This document shows positions 1 through 6,983 of a DNA stretch of 64,000 nt, piece after piece. The stretch is from an uncultured bacterium (GTDB lineage Bacteria > Pseudomonadota > Alphaproteobacteria > Sphingomonadales > Sphingomonadaceae): positions 124,001 through 188,000 of the forward strand of contig CALOGB020000055.1 in NCBI GenBank assembly GCA_942636505.2. Reading direction: 5' to 3'. Position numbers and translations under genes: made by a program. Numbering within the stretch: the first letter of the stretch is position 1; every line of letters begins with the position of its first letter. The notes under the pieces were generated by a model. That model was not told the origin of the DNA. It saw only the letters and a program-made list of their open reading frames with translations, and made no database searches.

Positions 1-846
1 ACGGTTGGCCTCGGGGATCGTCGTCTTGGAGAAGGCCTGCAAGCCTGGTCGTGCATCGCCGATCGCGGCGTTGAGCGTTTCGGCGCTCTGCTGTGCAGAC
101 GTAATCGCCTTGTTCAGGTTCGCCATCGCCGGCTTCACGTCCTCGGACAGCACGCCGTTGGTGGTCTTGGCGAGCACACCGAACTGCTGCGCGGCATCGC
201 CCGCCTGCTGGATCGCGACACGCGTCTGCGCGAGCGTCGCGGCGATCTCGGGCCCACGATCGGCGAGTGCATCCGTCAGGCGGTTGGTGTTCTCGAGAAT
301 ACCCGCGATCGACGCCTGGTTCCGGTCGGTCAGCAAGCCCGTCAGGCGCTCGGTCAGCGTCGACAGACGCTCGAGCAACTGCGGTGCCGAGTTCAGGATC
401 GCGCCCAGGCCACCGAGCTTGGTCGGGATCACCGGCACGCCGTACGGGCATTCGGTCGGCGTCTTCGTGTCGGGGCAGCCGATCGCCGGCGCACCCTTGC
501 GCGCGCCGTCGAGTGAGATCTGGCTGACGCCGGTGAAGCCGACGCCAGAGATCGACGCGGTCGTGCCCTGCAGCACGGGCGTCTCGTCGTTGACGCTGAT
601 CCGGACGCGGACGAACTGCGGATCGTTCTTCCACAGCGAGATCGTCTTCACCTGACCCGACGGCACGCCGGAGAACACCACGGCGGAGCCGCGCGCCAGC
701 CCATCGACCGACTGGCGGAAGAAGATGTCGTATTCCTTCTCTTCCTTGCCGCCGATCCGCGCGATCCACACGGTGAACAGCGCCAGCAGGGCCAGCAGGA
801 TCAGCACGACGGCGCCGACTAGGACGTGGTTCGAACGGGTTTCCAT
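1..846 (-). CDS. mlaD: MlaD family lipid-binding MCE protein, 3' end cut by window edge
   Basis: Substrate-binding component of an Mla-type ABC system that moves phospholipids between outer and inner membrane. The 282 visible codons begin with a short cytoplasmic stretch (METRSNHV), one hydrophobic segment at about residues 8-28 that would anchor it in the inner membrane, then an MCE domain at about 40-120 (VDGLARGSAVVFSGVPSGQV). A helical, coiled-coil-like region follows, as in longer MlaD homologues. The ATG overlaps the mlaF stop by one base (TGATG), so the two are translationally coupled. The reading frame is still open at base 1, so the C-terminus lies outside the window. The family call is secure; the exact substrate is inferred. 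Confidence 0.9.
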   Translation of the reverse strand, partial: METRSNHVLVGAVVLILLALLALFTVWIARIGGKEEKEYDIFFRQSVDGLARGSAVVFSGVPSGQVKTISLWKNDPQFVRVRISVNDETPVLQGTTASISGVGFTGVSQISLDGARKGAPAIGCPDTKTPTECPYGVPVIPTKLGGLGAILNSAPQLLERLSTLTERLTGLLTDRNQASIAGILENTNRLTDALADRGPEIAATLAQTRVAIQQAGDAAQQFGVLAKTTNGVLSEDVKPAMANLNKAITSAQQSAETLNAAIGDARPGLQAFSKTTIPEANR

Positions 847-1754
847 CAGCGCGTCCTTGCTTCTTTCTCGGCGTATGTCGCGTCGGCGTCGTCCGGCGCG
901 GACTGCTTGGACTGGACTTCGGTAGGATGTCGGGCTGCTTCTTCGTCGGCGCGCTCGTGCGCCTCCTGCGTCGCGACCGCGGCACGGCCGCGTGGCCCCT
1001 TGAAATACTCTTCGATCCACGGATGATCGAGCGCGATCAGCTCGTCGATCGTCCCGACCGCGATGACCTTCTTGTCGGCCAGCACCGCGACCCGGTCGCA
1101 GATCGCATACAGCGTATCGAGATCGTGCGTGATCAGGAACACCGTCAACCCGAGCGTCTTCTGCAACGACTGCGTCAGCCCGTCGAACGCCGCCGCACCG
1201 ATCGGATCGAGCCCCGCGGTAGGCTCGTCGAGGAACAGCAACTCAGGGTCGAGCGCCAGCGCACGCGCCAAGCCAGCACGTTTCTTCATGCCACCCGACA
1301 GCTCGGCGGGAAACTTGTTCGCGGCATCGGCGGGCAGGCCCGTCATCACCACCTTGTACGACGCGATCTCCGCGAGCAGCGCCGGCGACAAATCCGGATA
1401 GAATTCTCGCAACGGCACTTCGACGTTCTCGGCCACGGTCAGCGTCGAGAACAGCGCACCACCCTGGAACAGCACGCCCCAGCGCTTGCGGATCTCGGTC
1501 GCCTCGGTTTCCTCGCGGCCGATATTGGGCTCGCCGAACACCGTGATCTGACCCGCGACCGGCGTCTGCAGCCCGATGATCGAGCGCATCAGCACCGACT
1601 TGCCGGTACCCGACCCGCCGACCACGCCGAGGATCTCGCCGCGCCGCACGTCGAGGTCGAGCCCCTCGTGCACCACCGAATCGCCGAACGCGTTCTTCAG
1701 CCCCTTCACGGAGATGATGAAATCGTCTGTCTTGTTGTCCGTCTTGCGGGGCAT
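846..1754 (-). CDS. mlaF: MlaF-type ABC transporter ATP-binding protein
   Basis: ATPase of the Mla phospholipid transporter, 302 aa. Walker A GGSGTGKS is at residues 46-53, the signature LSGGM at 152-156, Walker B LLFLDE at 172-177, and the switch histidine lies in LITHDLDTL. The last 50 or so residues are charged and poorly conserved (RADEEAARH...), longer than in E. coli MlaF. The ATG overlaps the mlaE stop (TGATG), and the stop overlaps the mlaD start in the same way. The order mlaE-mlaF-mlaD is therefore one coupled operon. Confidence 0.93.
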   Translation of the reverse strand: MPRKTDNKTDDFIISVKGLKNAFGDSVVHEGLDLDVRRGEILGVVGGSGTGKSVLMRSIIGLQTPVAGQITVFGEPNIGREETEATEIRKRWGVLFQGGALFSTLTVAENVEVPLREFYPDLSPALLAEIASYKVVMTGLPADAANKFPAELSGGMKKRAGLARALALDPELLFLDEPTAGLDPIGAAAFDGLTQSLQKTLGLTVFLITHDLDTLYAICDRVAVLADKKVIAVGTIDELIALDHPWIEEYFKGPRGRAAVATQEAHERADEEAARHPTEVQSKQSAPDDADATYAEKEARTR

Positions 1755-2863
1755 CAGTCCCAACCCAACCAGGTGAAGAACACCGCGAAGAACGCGTCGA
1801 GCACGATCACCAGGAAGATCCCCTGGACGACCGCCGACGTGGTGCGCAGCCCGACCTGCTCGGCGTCCGATTCGACCTGCATCCCCTGGAAACAGCCCGC
1901 GATCGCGATGATCGCGCCGAACACCGGCGCCTTGATCAGCGAGATATAGAGATCGGTGATCGGCACGACTTCGCGAATGCGCGCGATGAACGTCACCGGC
2001 GGGATCCCGAGCTGGACCCAGCACAACAGCCCGCCGCCGATGATCGCGATGATCGAAGCATAGAAACCGAGCAGCGGCATCATCACGATCGCGGCGAGCA
2101 CGCGGGGCAGCACCAGCGCCTCCATCGGCGACACGCCGATCGTCCGCATCGCGTCGATCTCTTCGGTGAGCTTCATCGTGCCCAACTGCGCCGCGAACGC
2201 CGAGCCCGACCGCCCCGCGACCATGATCGCGGTCATCAGCAGGCCGAGTTCGCGAATCGTCAGGCGGCCGACGAGGTTGATCGTGAACACTTCCGCGCCG
2301 AACTGCCGCAACTGGACCGCGCCCTGTTGCGCGATGACCATGCCGATCAGGAAGCTCATCAGCCCGACGATGCCCAGCGCGGCGACGCCGACGACTTCGA
2401 ACCGCTGGACCACGGCGTTGAACCGGAAGCGGCGCGGGTGGCGGATGACGCTGCCGAACGCGATCGTCGTCGCGCCGAGAAACCCGAGCAGGCCGAGCAT
2501 CGTCTTGCCCGACAGCACGACCGCGTCGCCGATCTCGCCGACCACGCGGGACAGCGCGCCGACCTTCGCAGGCCTGGCCGCGATCGGCTGGTCGGAGGCG
2601 ACGACCTGGTCGAACAGCGCCTGGTCGTTCTCGTCGAGCCCGTCGATCGTCGCATCGTTGCGCGCCGCGAACCGGTGGACGACCCAAGCGCCGATCGTGT
2701 CGATCCGGTCGACCCCGCTCAGATCGACATGCTTCACCGAAGCCGCATCGATCGCCTCGAGCCGATCGGGCAGATTGCCGATCTTCGCGAGCGACAGATC
2801 GCCGGTAAAGCGAAGCGTGCCGGTATCGGCACCGTCCTGCTGGAAATCGGCCATCGCGCTCAT
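1754..2863 (-). CDS. mlaE: MlaE-type ABC permease with N-terminal STAS-like domain
   Basis: Integral membrane permease of the Mla lipid transporter, about 369 aa. Residues 10-95 look like a STAS domain (LRFTGDLSLAKIG, KHVDLSGVDRIDTIGAW) fused in front of the permease; in E. coli the STAS function is the separate protein MlaB. The permease part starts near residue 125 with several hydrophobic spans and the conserved PRVLAAIVMMPLL region. The chosen ATG at 2863 has AAAGG eight bases upstream. A GTG at 2872 and an ATG at 2854 are also in frame. It is first gene of the mlaEFD operon, and no separate mlaB is seen. Confidence 0.9.
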   Translation of the reverse strand: MSAMADFQQDGADTGTLRFTGDLSLAKIGNLPDRLEAIDAASVKHVDLSGVDRIDTIGAWVVHRFAARNDATIDGLDENDQALFDQVVASDQPIAARPAKVGALSRVVGEIGDAVVLSGKTMLGLLGFLGATTIAFGSVIRHPRRFRFNAVVQRFEVVGVAALGIVGLMSFLIGMVIAQQGAVQLRQFGAEVFTINLVGRLTIRELGLLMTAIMVAGRSGSAFAAQLGTMKLTEEIDAMRTIGVSPMEALVLPRVLAAIVMMPLLGFYASIIAIIGGGLLCWVQLGIPPVTFIARIREVVPITDLYISLIKAPVFGAIIAIAGCFQGMQVESDAEQVGLRTTSAVVQGIFLVIVLDAFFAVFFTWLGWD

Positions 2864-2925
2864 CGGGGGCACCTTTGCGGCAAAGTGACTGGATCGGCAA
2901 GATGAATGCGGCGTAAGCGACGACG

Positions 2926-3630
2926 ATGATCGAAAAGCCTTCCGCCTCCCCGTCCGTCCGTCTCGCGATCTACGACATGGACAAGACGATCACGCACGCG
3001 CCGACCTGGACGCCGTTCCTGCTCCACACCGCGAAGAAAGGCGGCGCGCCGTGGCGGCTGGCGCTCGTCCCGTTCGCCGGCGTCGCCGCACTCGGCTATG
3101 TCGGCAAGCTGATCAGCCGCGGCCGGCTCAAATACCTGATGCAGCGGATGATGCTCGGCAAGCGCATGACGCCCGCCGAAGAACGCCGGGCGGCCGAAGC
3201 CTTCGCCGACCGCGTCATGCGCGACGGCGTCTTCGCCAGCGCCCGCACGCAGATCGAGACCGACCGCGCCGCCGGCTACCGACTGGTCATGGCGACCGCG
3301 TCGTACCGATTCTACGTCGAGGCGATCGCGCAACGACTGGGCTTCGACGCGGTGATCGGCACCGAGAGCCTGCGCGACCGCGACGGCGTGCTGCTCGCCG
3401 GCATCGAAGGCGAGAATTGCTACGGCCCGGCCAAACTGCGGATGATCCAGTCCTGGATGGACCGCGAAGGCATCGCCCGAGACGGCGCACACGTCCGTTT
3501 CTATTCCGACCACGTCTCGGACGCCCCGACCTTCGAATGGGCCGACGAGCCCTTCGCGGTGAATGCGCATGGGCCGTTGCGGTTGTTGGCGAAGGCCAAG
3601 GGCTGGGCAATGCCGGATTGGGAGCGGTAG
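2926..3630 (+). CDS. HAD-IB family hydrolase (phosphoserine-phosphatase-like)
   Basis: Haloacid dehalogenase superfamily phosphatase, 234 aa. Motif I DMDKTIT places the nucleophile at D17 and the acid/base at D19. Motif II is in VMATASYRF, motif III lysine is in YGPAKLRM, and motif IV is YSDHVSDAPTFEWAD. A hydrophobic patch at about 45-60 (LALVPFAGVAALGYVG) is typical of the cap region in this subfamily. It is divergent from mlaE with a gap of about 60 bases that must hold both promoters. The natural substrate cannot be told from sequence. Confidence 0.85.
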   Translation: MIEKPSASPSVRLAIYDMDKTITHAPTWTPFLLHTAKKGGAPWRLALVPFAGVAALGYVGKLISRGRLKYLMQRMMLGKRMTPAEERRAAEAFADRVMRDGVFASARTQIETDRAAGYRLVMATASYRFYVEAIAQRLGFDAVIGTESLRDRDGVLLAGIEGENCYGPAKLRMIQSWMDREGIARDGAHVRFYSDHVSDAPTFEWADEPFAVNAHGPLRLLAKAKGWAMPDWER

Positions 3631-3721
3631 CTCCATTGGCGACACGAACTCGCGATTAGCAAACTCGGACGGTAACTATCGCCCAATTGCAGACCTTCGC
3701 TTACCGCTCTAGGCTGTGCCT

Positions 3722-3892
3722 ATGCGCTGGATAATTGCTTTCGTCCTCGGGGCATTGCTCGCCTTCGCCGTTCAAGCTGCTACTGGGTTTCCCGAGAGTG
3801 TGCTGGTCCCTGTTGCCCTTAGTTTTGGATACGGTTTCGCCAGCTTACTTGGTTCCGAACGGCTCCGCCTGTGGTGGAATGGAAAAGCCTAA
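3722..3892 (+). CDS. Small hydrophobic hypothetical protein (56 aa)
   Basis: Short ORF with an ATG start encoding MRWIIAFVLGALLAFAVQA at its N-terminus, so it has either a signal peptide or a membrane span, a second hydrophobic stretch (VPVALSFGYGFASLLG) and a basic C-terminus (RLRLWWNGKA). Codon use is less GC-rich than that of the flanking core genes. Only a weak purine stretch precedes the start. It lies at the left edge of the accessory islet. No family recognised; it could be a chance ORF. Confidence 0.35.
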   Translation: MRWIIAFVLGALLAFAVQAATGFPESVLVPVALSFGYGFASLLGSERLRLWWNGKA

Positions 3893-3910
3893 CAGCGAAC
3901 GGCGGCTATC

Positions 3911-4020
3911 CTTCCGATTTCGGCCATTCCGCTATCGCCCAGAGTCGGACGTTCCGGTTGCGAATCACGGCTCCCGAAAGCGGTCATTCGTTCAGCGCGT
4001 TTTTTTCCGGTCCGGTCATT
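3911..4020 (+). repeat. Islet repeat 2, copy 1
   Basis: Stretch built around a core reading CGGCCATTCCGCTATCGCCC (3921-3940), then a CGG.CATTCGTTCAG segment near 3980-3995. Similar blocks recur at 5598-5700 and 6175-6230. Short ORFs across it are repeat shadows. Confidence 0.6.
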
Positions 4021-4022
4021 CC

Positions 4023-4049
4023 TGATGCAAAAATCAAAAGTTTGCATCA
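4023..4049. repeat. 9-bp inverted repeat TGATGCAAA / TTTGCATCA
   Basis: Perfect inverted repeat, arms 4023-4031 and 4041-4049 with a 9-base spacer. The same TGATGCAAA word opens both copies of islet repeat 1 (4897 and 6685) and recurs inside them, so this is probably a fragment of that element rather than a private regulatory site. There is no T-tract for a terminator. Confidence 0.55.
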
Positions 4050-4124
4050 CAGGACTGGCTCAAATTGAGCGCTATGAGGCCTATGAAGGGGTGACTCCGT
4101 TCAACCCAGAAAGCCGCCCTACGA

Positions 4125-4163
4125 GTCAAACATACTTGACTCGAAATGTCGCGTATGTTTGAC
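4125..4163. promoter_or_regulatory. Candidate operator: 11-bp inverted repeat upstream of the membrane protein/XRE pair
   Basis: GTCAAACATAC at 4125-4135 and its exact complement GTATGTTTGAC at 4153-4163, separated by 17 bases, end 26 bases before the start of the membrane-protein gene. An overlapping shorter palindrome, GAGTCAA (4123-4129) and TTGACTC (4136-4142), shares the left arm. TTGACT could also serve as a -35 box. Position and symmetry suit autoregulation by the XRE protein encoded second in the operon; that link is inferred. Confidence 0.6.
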
Positions 4164-4189
4164 ATTCTGCGAAAGCGTAGGGGAAGCAG

Positions 4190-4678
4190 ATGTACGAGTT
4201 CACTCACCGTGGGGCCGGGGTCAATTGGGCGGCTTTAGATCAAAAGAGCCGACGCCTTGTGTCTGGGAGTATGGCTAGCGCCGTGGTGGCCGTTATGCCG
4301 CTTTTCAAATGGACCGCTGACGCTGCGCACCGAGTGGGTATCGAGTTTCAGGGCGCAATGCCCATTGAAGGCACCGCTGTTTCGACTTCTTCCCTCTATC
4401 TGCCTGCCGCTGGGGTCGTGGCCTGGGTAATCGGCTTTGCTGCCTTATCTGGCCTGCTATGGTGGCGCATGAGCATCCGGCAGGATGAGCTGTTTCATCG
4501 AGTGCAGAACTGGTCGCTCGGCATGAGTGGCGCGTGGACTGCCGCTGCCCTTACAGTGTGGGGCCTGTTAGATATGACCGGGATTAGCCCGCCTATACAG
4601 GGGCCTGCCCCCCTTATCCTGTTCTCAGCACTCACGATCTTGTTCGGTCGGACGGCTGCGCGCAAATGGGCGTCCTAA
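4190..4678 (+). CDS. Hypothetical integral membrane protein paired with XRE regulator
   Basis: 162-aa protein with about four hydrophobic segments (near residues 28-45, 68-92, 105-128 and 136-152) separated by short charged loops, so an inner-membrane protein. The start has GGGGAA about six bases upstream. The final 13 bases overlap the start of the XRE regulator gene, so the two are coupled. Two-gene units of a membrane protein plus a small YozG/XRE-type regulator are common in bacteria, with mostly unknown function. Base composition is less GC-rich than the neighbouring core genes, which suggests acquisition. I do not recognise the family. Confidence 0.7.
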   Translation: MYEFTHRGAGVNWAALDQKSRRLVSGSMASAVVAVMPLFKWTADAAHRVGIEFQGAMPIEGTAVSTSSLYLPAAGVVAWVIGFAALSGLLWWRMSIRQDELFHRVQNWSLGMSGAWTAAALTVWGLLDMTGISPPIQGPAPLILFSALTILFGRTAARKWAS

Positions 4679-4869
4679 CTCGCCTCCCGGAACACCGGGC
4701 TGAGTCGAACTTCACGCAGGCTGGATTGGCAACGCTCGTTGGCGTTTCCAGACAAACCATCAACTCAATCGAGACAGGTCGGTTCGAGCCTAGTTTGTCA
4801 TTGGCGCTCAAGCTGGCCCAGCTATTCAACGTGCCCGTAGAGAACCTTTTTAGCCTACCGGAAAATTAG
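4666..4869 (+). CDS. XRE-family helix-turn-helix regulator (67 aa)
   Basis: Small DNA-binding protein made almost entirely of a Cro/C1-type HTH. The helices are visible in FTQAGLATLVGVSRQTINSI and the segment ends in the usual ETGRFEPSLSLALKLAQLF. It has the length and pattern of the YozG-like subgroup that is nearly always next to a membrane-protein gene. The start lies inside the preceding gene with no strong ribosome-binding site, pointing to translational coupling. The likely target is the palindrome at 4125-4163. Confidence 0.85.
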   Translation: MGVLTRLPEHRAESNFTQAGLATLVGVSRQTINSIETGRFEPSLSLALKLAQLFNVPVENLFSLPEN

Positions 4870-4896
4870 ACATCGGCGGTAGTGCGGCTGCTGTTG

Positions 4897-5062
4897 TGAT
4901 GCAAAATTCACGGATTGCGCATCAACCTAAGAACGGCAGGAAACGACGGGCTCCGGCGATGCAAAAGACTGATGCATCTGAGAGACCCGTTCAGTGGTCG
5001 GATTCTTGGGGGGGGTGTGCCCCCAAAGCGGAAGGTCCTCTTTCCTTCAACCCAGACATTCC
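4897..5062 (+). repeat. Islet repeat 1, copy 1 (about 165 bp)
   Basis: Imperfect direct repeat of 6685-6846. Shared landmarks in order: TGATGCAAAATTCACGGATT, AACGGCAGGAA, GGGCTCC, a second GATGCAAAA, TGATGCAT, CTGTTCAGTGGTCGG-like block, CCAAAGCGGA-GGTCC and CAGACATTC at the end. The internal TGATGCAAA words match the inverted repeat at 4023. Short ORFs over it on both strands have no independent support. Confidence 0.75.
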
Positions 5063-5131
5063 CGAATTCGATTGGTTGTGGGAACGCTCGCGCGAAGATC
5101 GACAATCCCGCGATCTGATCGCTACGAAGGG

Positions 5132-5473
5132 CTATGTCCGTGCCCAGCCACTATAAGAGGCAGCGCCCGTCGTCATATCGATCACAAAGGTGTCACCGCC
5201 GATCCGGCTTGCATAAAATCGTCCTTCGATATTGCTGATGGCGGAGAAGGTGTCGGTCGCGGGGCGGGTCGCATCGAACTTCCGGTGCATGTCGTCCGTC
5301 GCGCCTGGTTCCGGTGCGATCTGCCAAACGGGCCGGTTGCCGGCGTCGAACAAGAACACCTCTCGCCCCCAGATTTCGCGGTGAATGACATCCCTCGTCG
5401 GATACGCTTCGAATAGAACCAGACGCCCCGAGCCGGGCACCGGTAAGATCATGCCGATAGGGTAAGACTGCAC
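5132..5473 (-). CDS. Hypothetical protein (113 aa)
   Basis: Reading frame with protein-like composition (REVFLFDAGNRPVWQIAP, RFYASRIGGDTFVIDMTTG), rich in aromatic and beta-type residues, without a clear signal peptide or membrane span. The proposed GTG start at 5473 has AGGA seven bases upstream; an ATG at residue 8 is the alternative. It stands alone on the minus strand within the accessory islet. No domain recognised. The WQIAPEPG and DTFVIDMTTG stretches hint at a small beta-propeller-like or immunity-type fold, but that is a guess. Confidence 0.5.
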   Translation of the reverse strand: MQSYPIGMILPVPGSGRLVLFEAYPTRDVIHREIWGREVFLFDAGNRPVWQIAPEPGATDDMHRKFDATRPATDTFSAISNIEGRFYASRIGGDTFVIDMTTGAASYSGWART

Positions 5474-5597
5474 AGCCTGATCCTATATTCTTGTTCCACA
5501 CACCACAATACGAGGCAGCGGTTAATTCCTCAAACTCGATCCTTTTCGGGAAAAGCTGAGCCCCGCAATGTCGGCTAATGCCACCTGCCTTCCCAAA

Positions 5598-5700
5598 AGC
5601 TGCCGTTCCGCTCCCCTCCGATTCCAGCCATTCCGCTTCCGCCCAATCTCGGTCATTCAGCGTTTCGCGGCGCTTGCCCTACTCCGGTCATTCATTCAGT
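5598..5700 (+). repeat. Islet repeat 2, copy 2
   Basis: Carries AGCTGCCGTTCCGCT, then CAGCCATTCCGCTTCCGCCC (5626-5645) and CGGTCATTCATTCAG near the right end, matching copy 1 (3911-4020) and partly copy 3 (6175-6230). It lies just upstream of the decayed lipoprotein-like gene. Confidence 0.6.
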
Positions 5701-5736
5701 CTTCTGGCCTTCCAAGCAGCGAAGGATGCAACCACG

Positions 5737-6117
5737 ATGGTGCGGCTGATTATCGCTGGCGTGCTGCTTTCTTCCTGCTCCGCCTTGTTGGGTTGGAAAG
5801 CCCAAACTTTGCGGAACGCTCAATCCTGAAAATATTTGGCTGGGAATATTCCGACCTACAAAGGCTACATTAGCCGCCTACCTGTGATGGAAGGCGATAT
5901 ACCTCCAGTTGTGATAACAGAAGTCTATCGTTGCTAGGCTACATACCCAGCGCAAACCACGATGCGGCAACTTCAAATTGAGGACGCACGGGAGCTTACT
6001 GCATCCACATACCTGCTTGCGTTCGGCATTTGGGGAGTATCGGACCGCTCTCTCCTGTTCGAAGTGGATAAATCCGGGCAGGTCCGGCGTACTTACCAAT
6101 ATCCATACACGCTATAA
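5737..6117 (+). pseudogene. Decayed lipoprotein-like gene with two in-frame stops
   Basis: A single frame opens with ATG (AAGGA eleven bases upstream) and a lipoprotein-type signal MVRLIIAGVLLSSCSALLG, where LSSC is a lipobox. It is interrupted by TGA at 5827-5829, continues in the same frame as protein-like sequence (YKGYISRLPVMEGDIPPVV), hits TAG at 5935-5937, then runs to TAA at 6115-6117 (LLFEVDKSGQVRRTYQYPYT). Without the stops it would be a 126-aa lipoprotein. The last piece alone could still be made from ATG 5962 (51 aa). The family is not recognised. Frameshift readings were compared and were less coherent. Confidence 0.5.
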
Positions 6118-6174
6118 CGGGTCGGCTTTCCGCTCCGCACTGACAGTCTGCCCGTGTTGCCCGCTCTCGAAAGC

Positions 6175-6230
6175 CGCCGTTACGCTCTCTGCTCAGTTCC
6201 GGCCGTTCCGCTTCCGCCCAACAGCCGGCC
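6175..6230 (+). repeat. Islet repeat 2, copy 3
   Basis: Contains AAGCCGCCGTTACGCT and CGGCCGTTCCGCTTCCGCCC (6200-6219), the core of copies 1 and 2. The minus-strand membrane-protein gene (6193-6594) ends inside it, so that protein's basic tail (GRKRNGRN) is repeat-derived. Confidence 0.55.
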
Positions 6231-6594
6231 CTAAGACTTCCTTATTGGTAGGCGCGACCAACGTAGCTATCTGACCGGCAGCGGCCGAAAGTAGAACAGC
6301 GGGAAAGGCGAGTCCGACGAGAAAGAACAGACCAACTACCAAGAGCGGGCCGGTCCCCGAATTTAGCAGTGTCACTGGAAGCTGCGCCAATATTATGATC
6401 ACACCGGCAGACCATCCCCACAACCGCAGCCAGAAGCCGCTTACGGCGGAAGCGGCTAACGCGACGGGATACCATTTGGTCAAGAAGTCCGCAGCGTCCC
6501 AAGGCTCGTTGGCACCAGTCACGTCGCAGACCATTTGCCAGTAGAGCAACGCGAAGGCGGAAATCGCCACCAAAAGGACCGAGCGAAAGAGCAT
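6193..6594 (-). CDS. Hypothetical membrane protein (133 aa)
   Basis: Small protein with four hydrophobic segments (MLFRSVLLVAISAFALLYW, a span near 45-60, WGWSAGVIIILAQLPVTLL and LLVVGLFFLVGLAFPAVLLS). The ATG at 6594 is plausible, with a weak upstream purine stretch. The last eight codons come from islet repeat 2, so the gene probably lost its original stop to the repeat. Codon use is intermediate. No family recognised. Confidence 0.5.
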   Translation of the reverse strand: MLFRSVLLVAISAFALLYWQMVCDVTGANEPWDAADFLTKWYPVALAASAVSGFWLRLWGWSAGVIIILAQLPVTLLNSGTGPLLVVGLFFLVGLAFPAVLLSAAAGQIATLVAPTNKEVLGPAVGRKRNGRN

Positions 6595-6684
6595 TTCGTC
6601 ACCGTCTCACGCCGAAGCGGGCTTCACAAGCCTTCCTTCGCAGTCCAGCAGTCAGGTCCGCTCCCCACCAATTTTCCGCGTTCG

Positions 6685-6846
6685 TGATGCAAAATTCACG
6701 GATTTCGCGTCGGCCCAAAAACGGCAGGAACCGAGGGCTCCAGTGATGCAAAATATTGATGCATTTAGGATACCTGTTCAGTGGTCGGTTTCCTGAGGTC
6801 TGGCCTCCAAAGCGGACGGTCCGCTTTCCTCCGAACTCAGACATTC
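6685..6846 (+). repeat. Islet repeat 1, copy 2 (about 162 bp)
   Basis: Imperfect direct repeat of 4897-5062 with the same order of blocks. It carries the palindrome AAAGCGGAC-GGTCCGCTTT near 6810-6830, which is damaged in copy 1. Two copies bracket the middle of the islet. Confidence 0.75.
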
Positions 6847-6983
6847 GATGTCGACAGGCCGTCCCATCTCGATATGTTTTCAGAGCGGACCTCTCCAGGT
6901 CTTACTTCACCCAGACAGCCGCACCCTACCGGGTGGTAATGCTGCCTCCCGCGTGAGATCAAACCGATCACACTCCGCCCCCG

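Noticed and set aside
4896..5156. 86-codon plus-strand ORF over islet repeat 1 and the matching minus-strand ORFs
   Set aside because: Most of the sequence is repeat and the reading frames are not preserved between the two repeat copies, so coding is unlikely.
6599..6844. 81-codon minus-strand ORF over repeat copy 2
   Set aside because: Repeat shadow; the equivalent frame in copy 1 diverges and no start signal is present.
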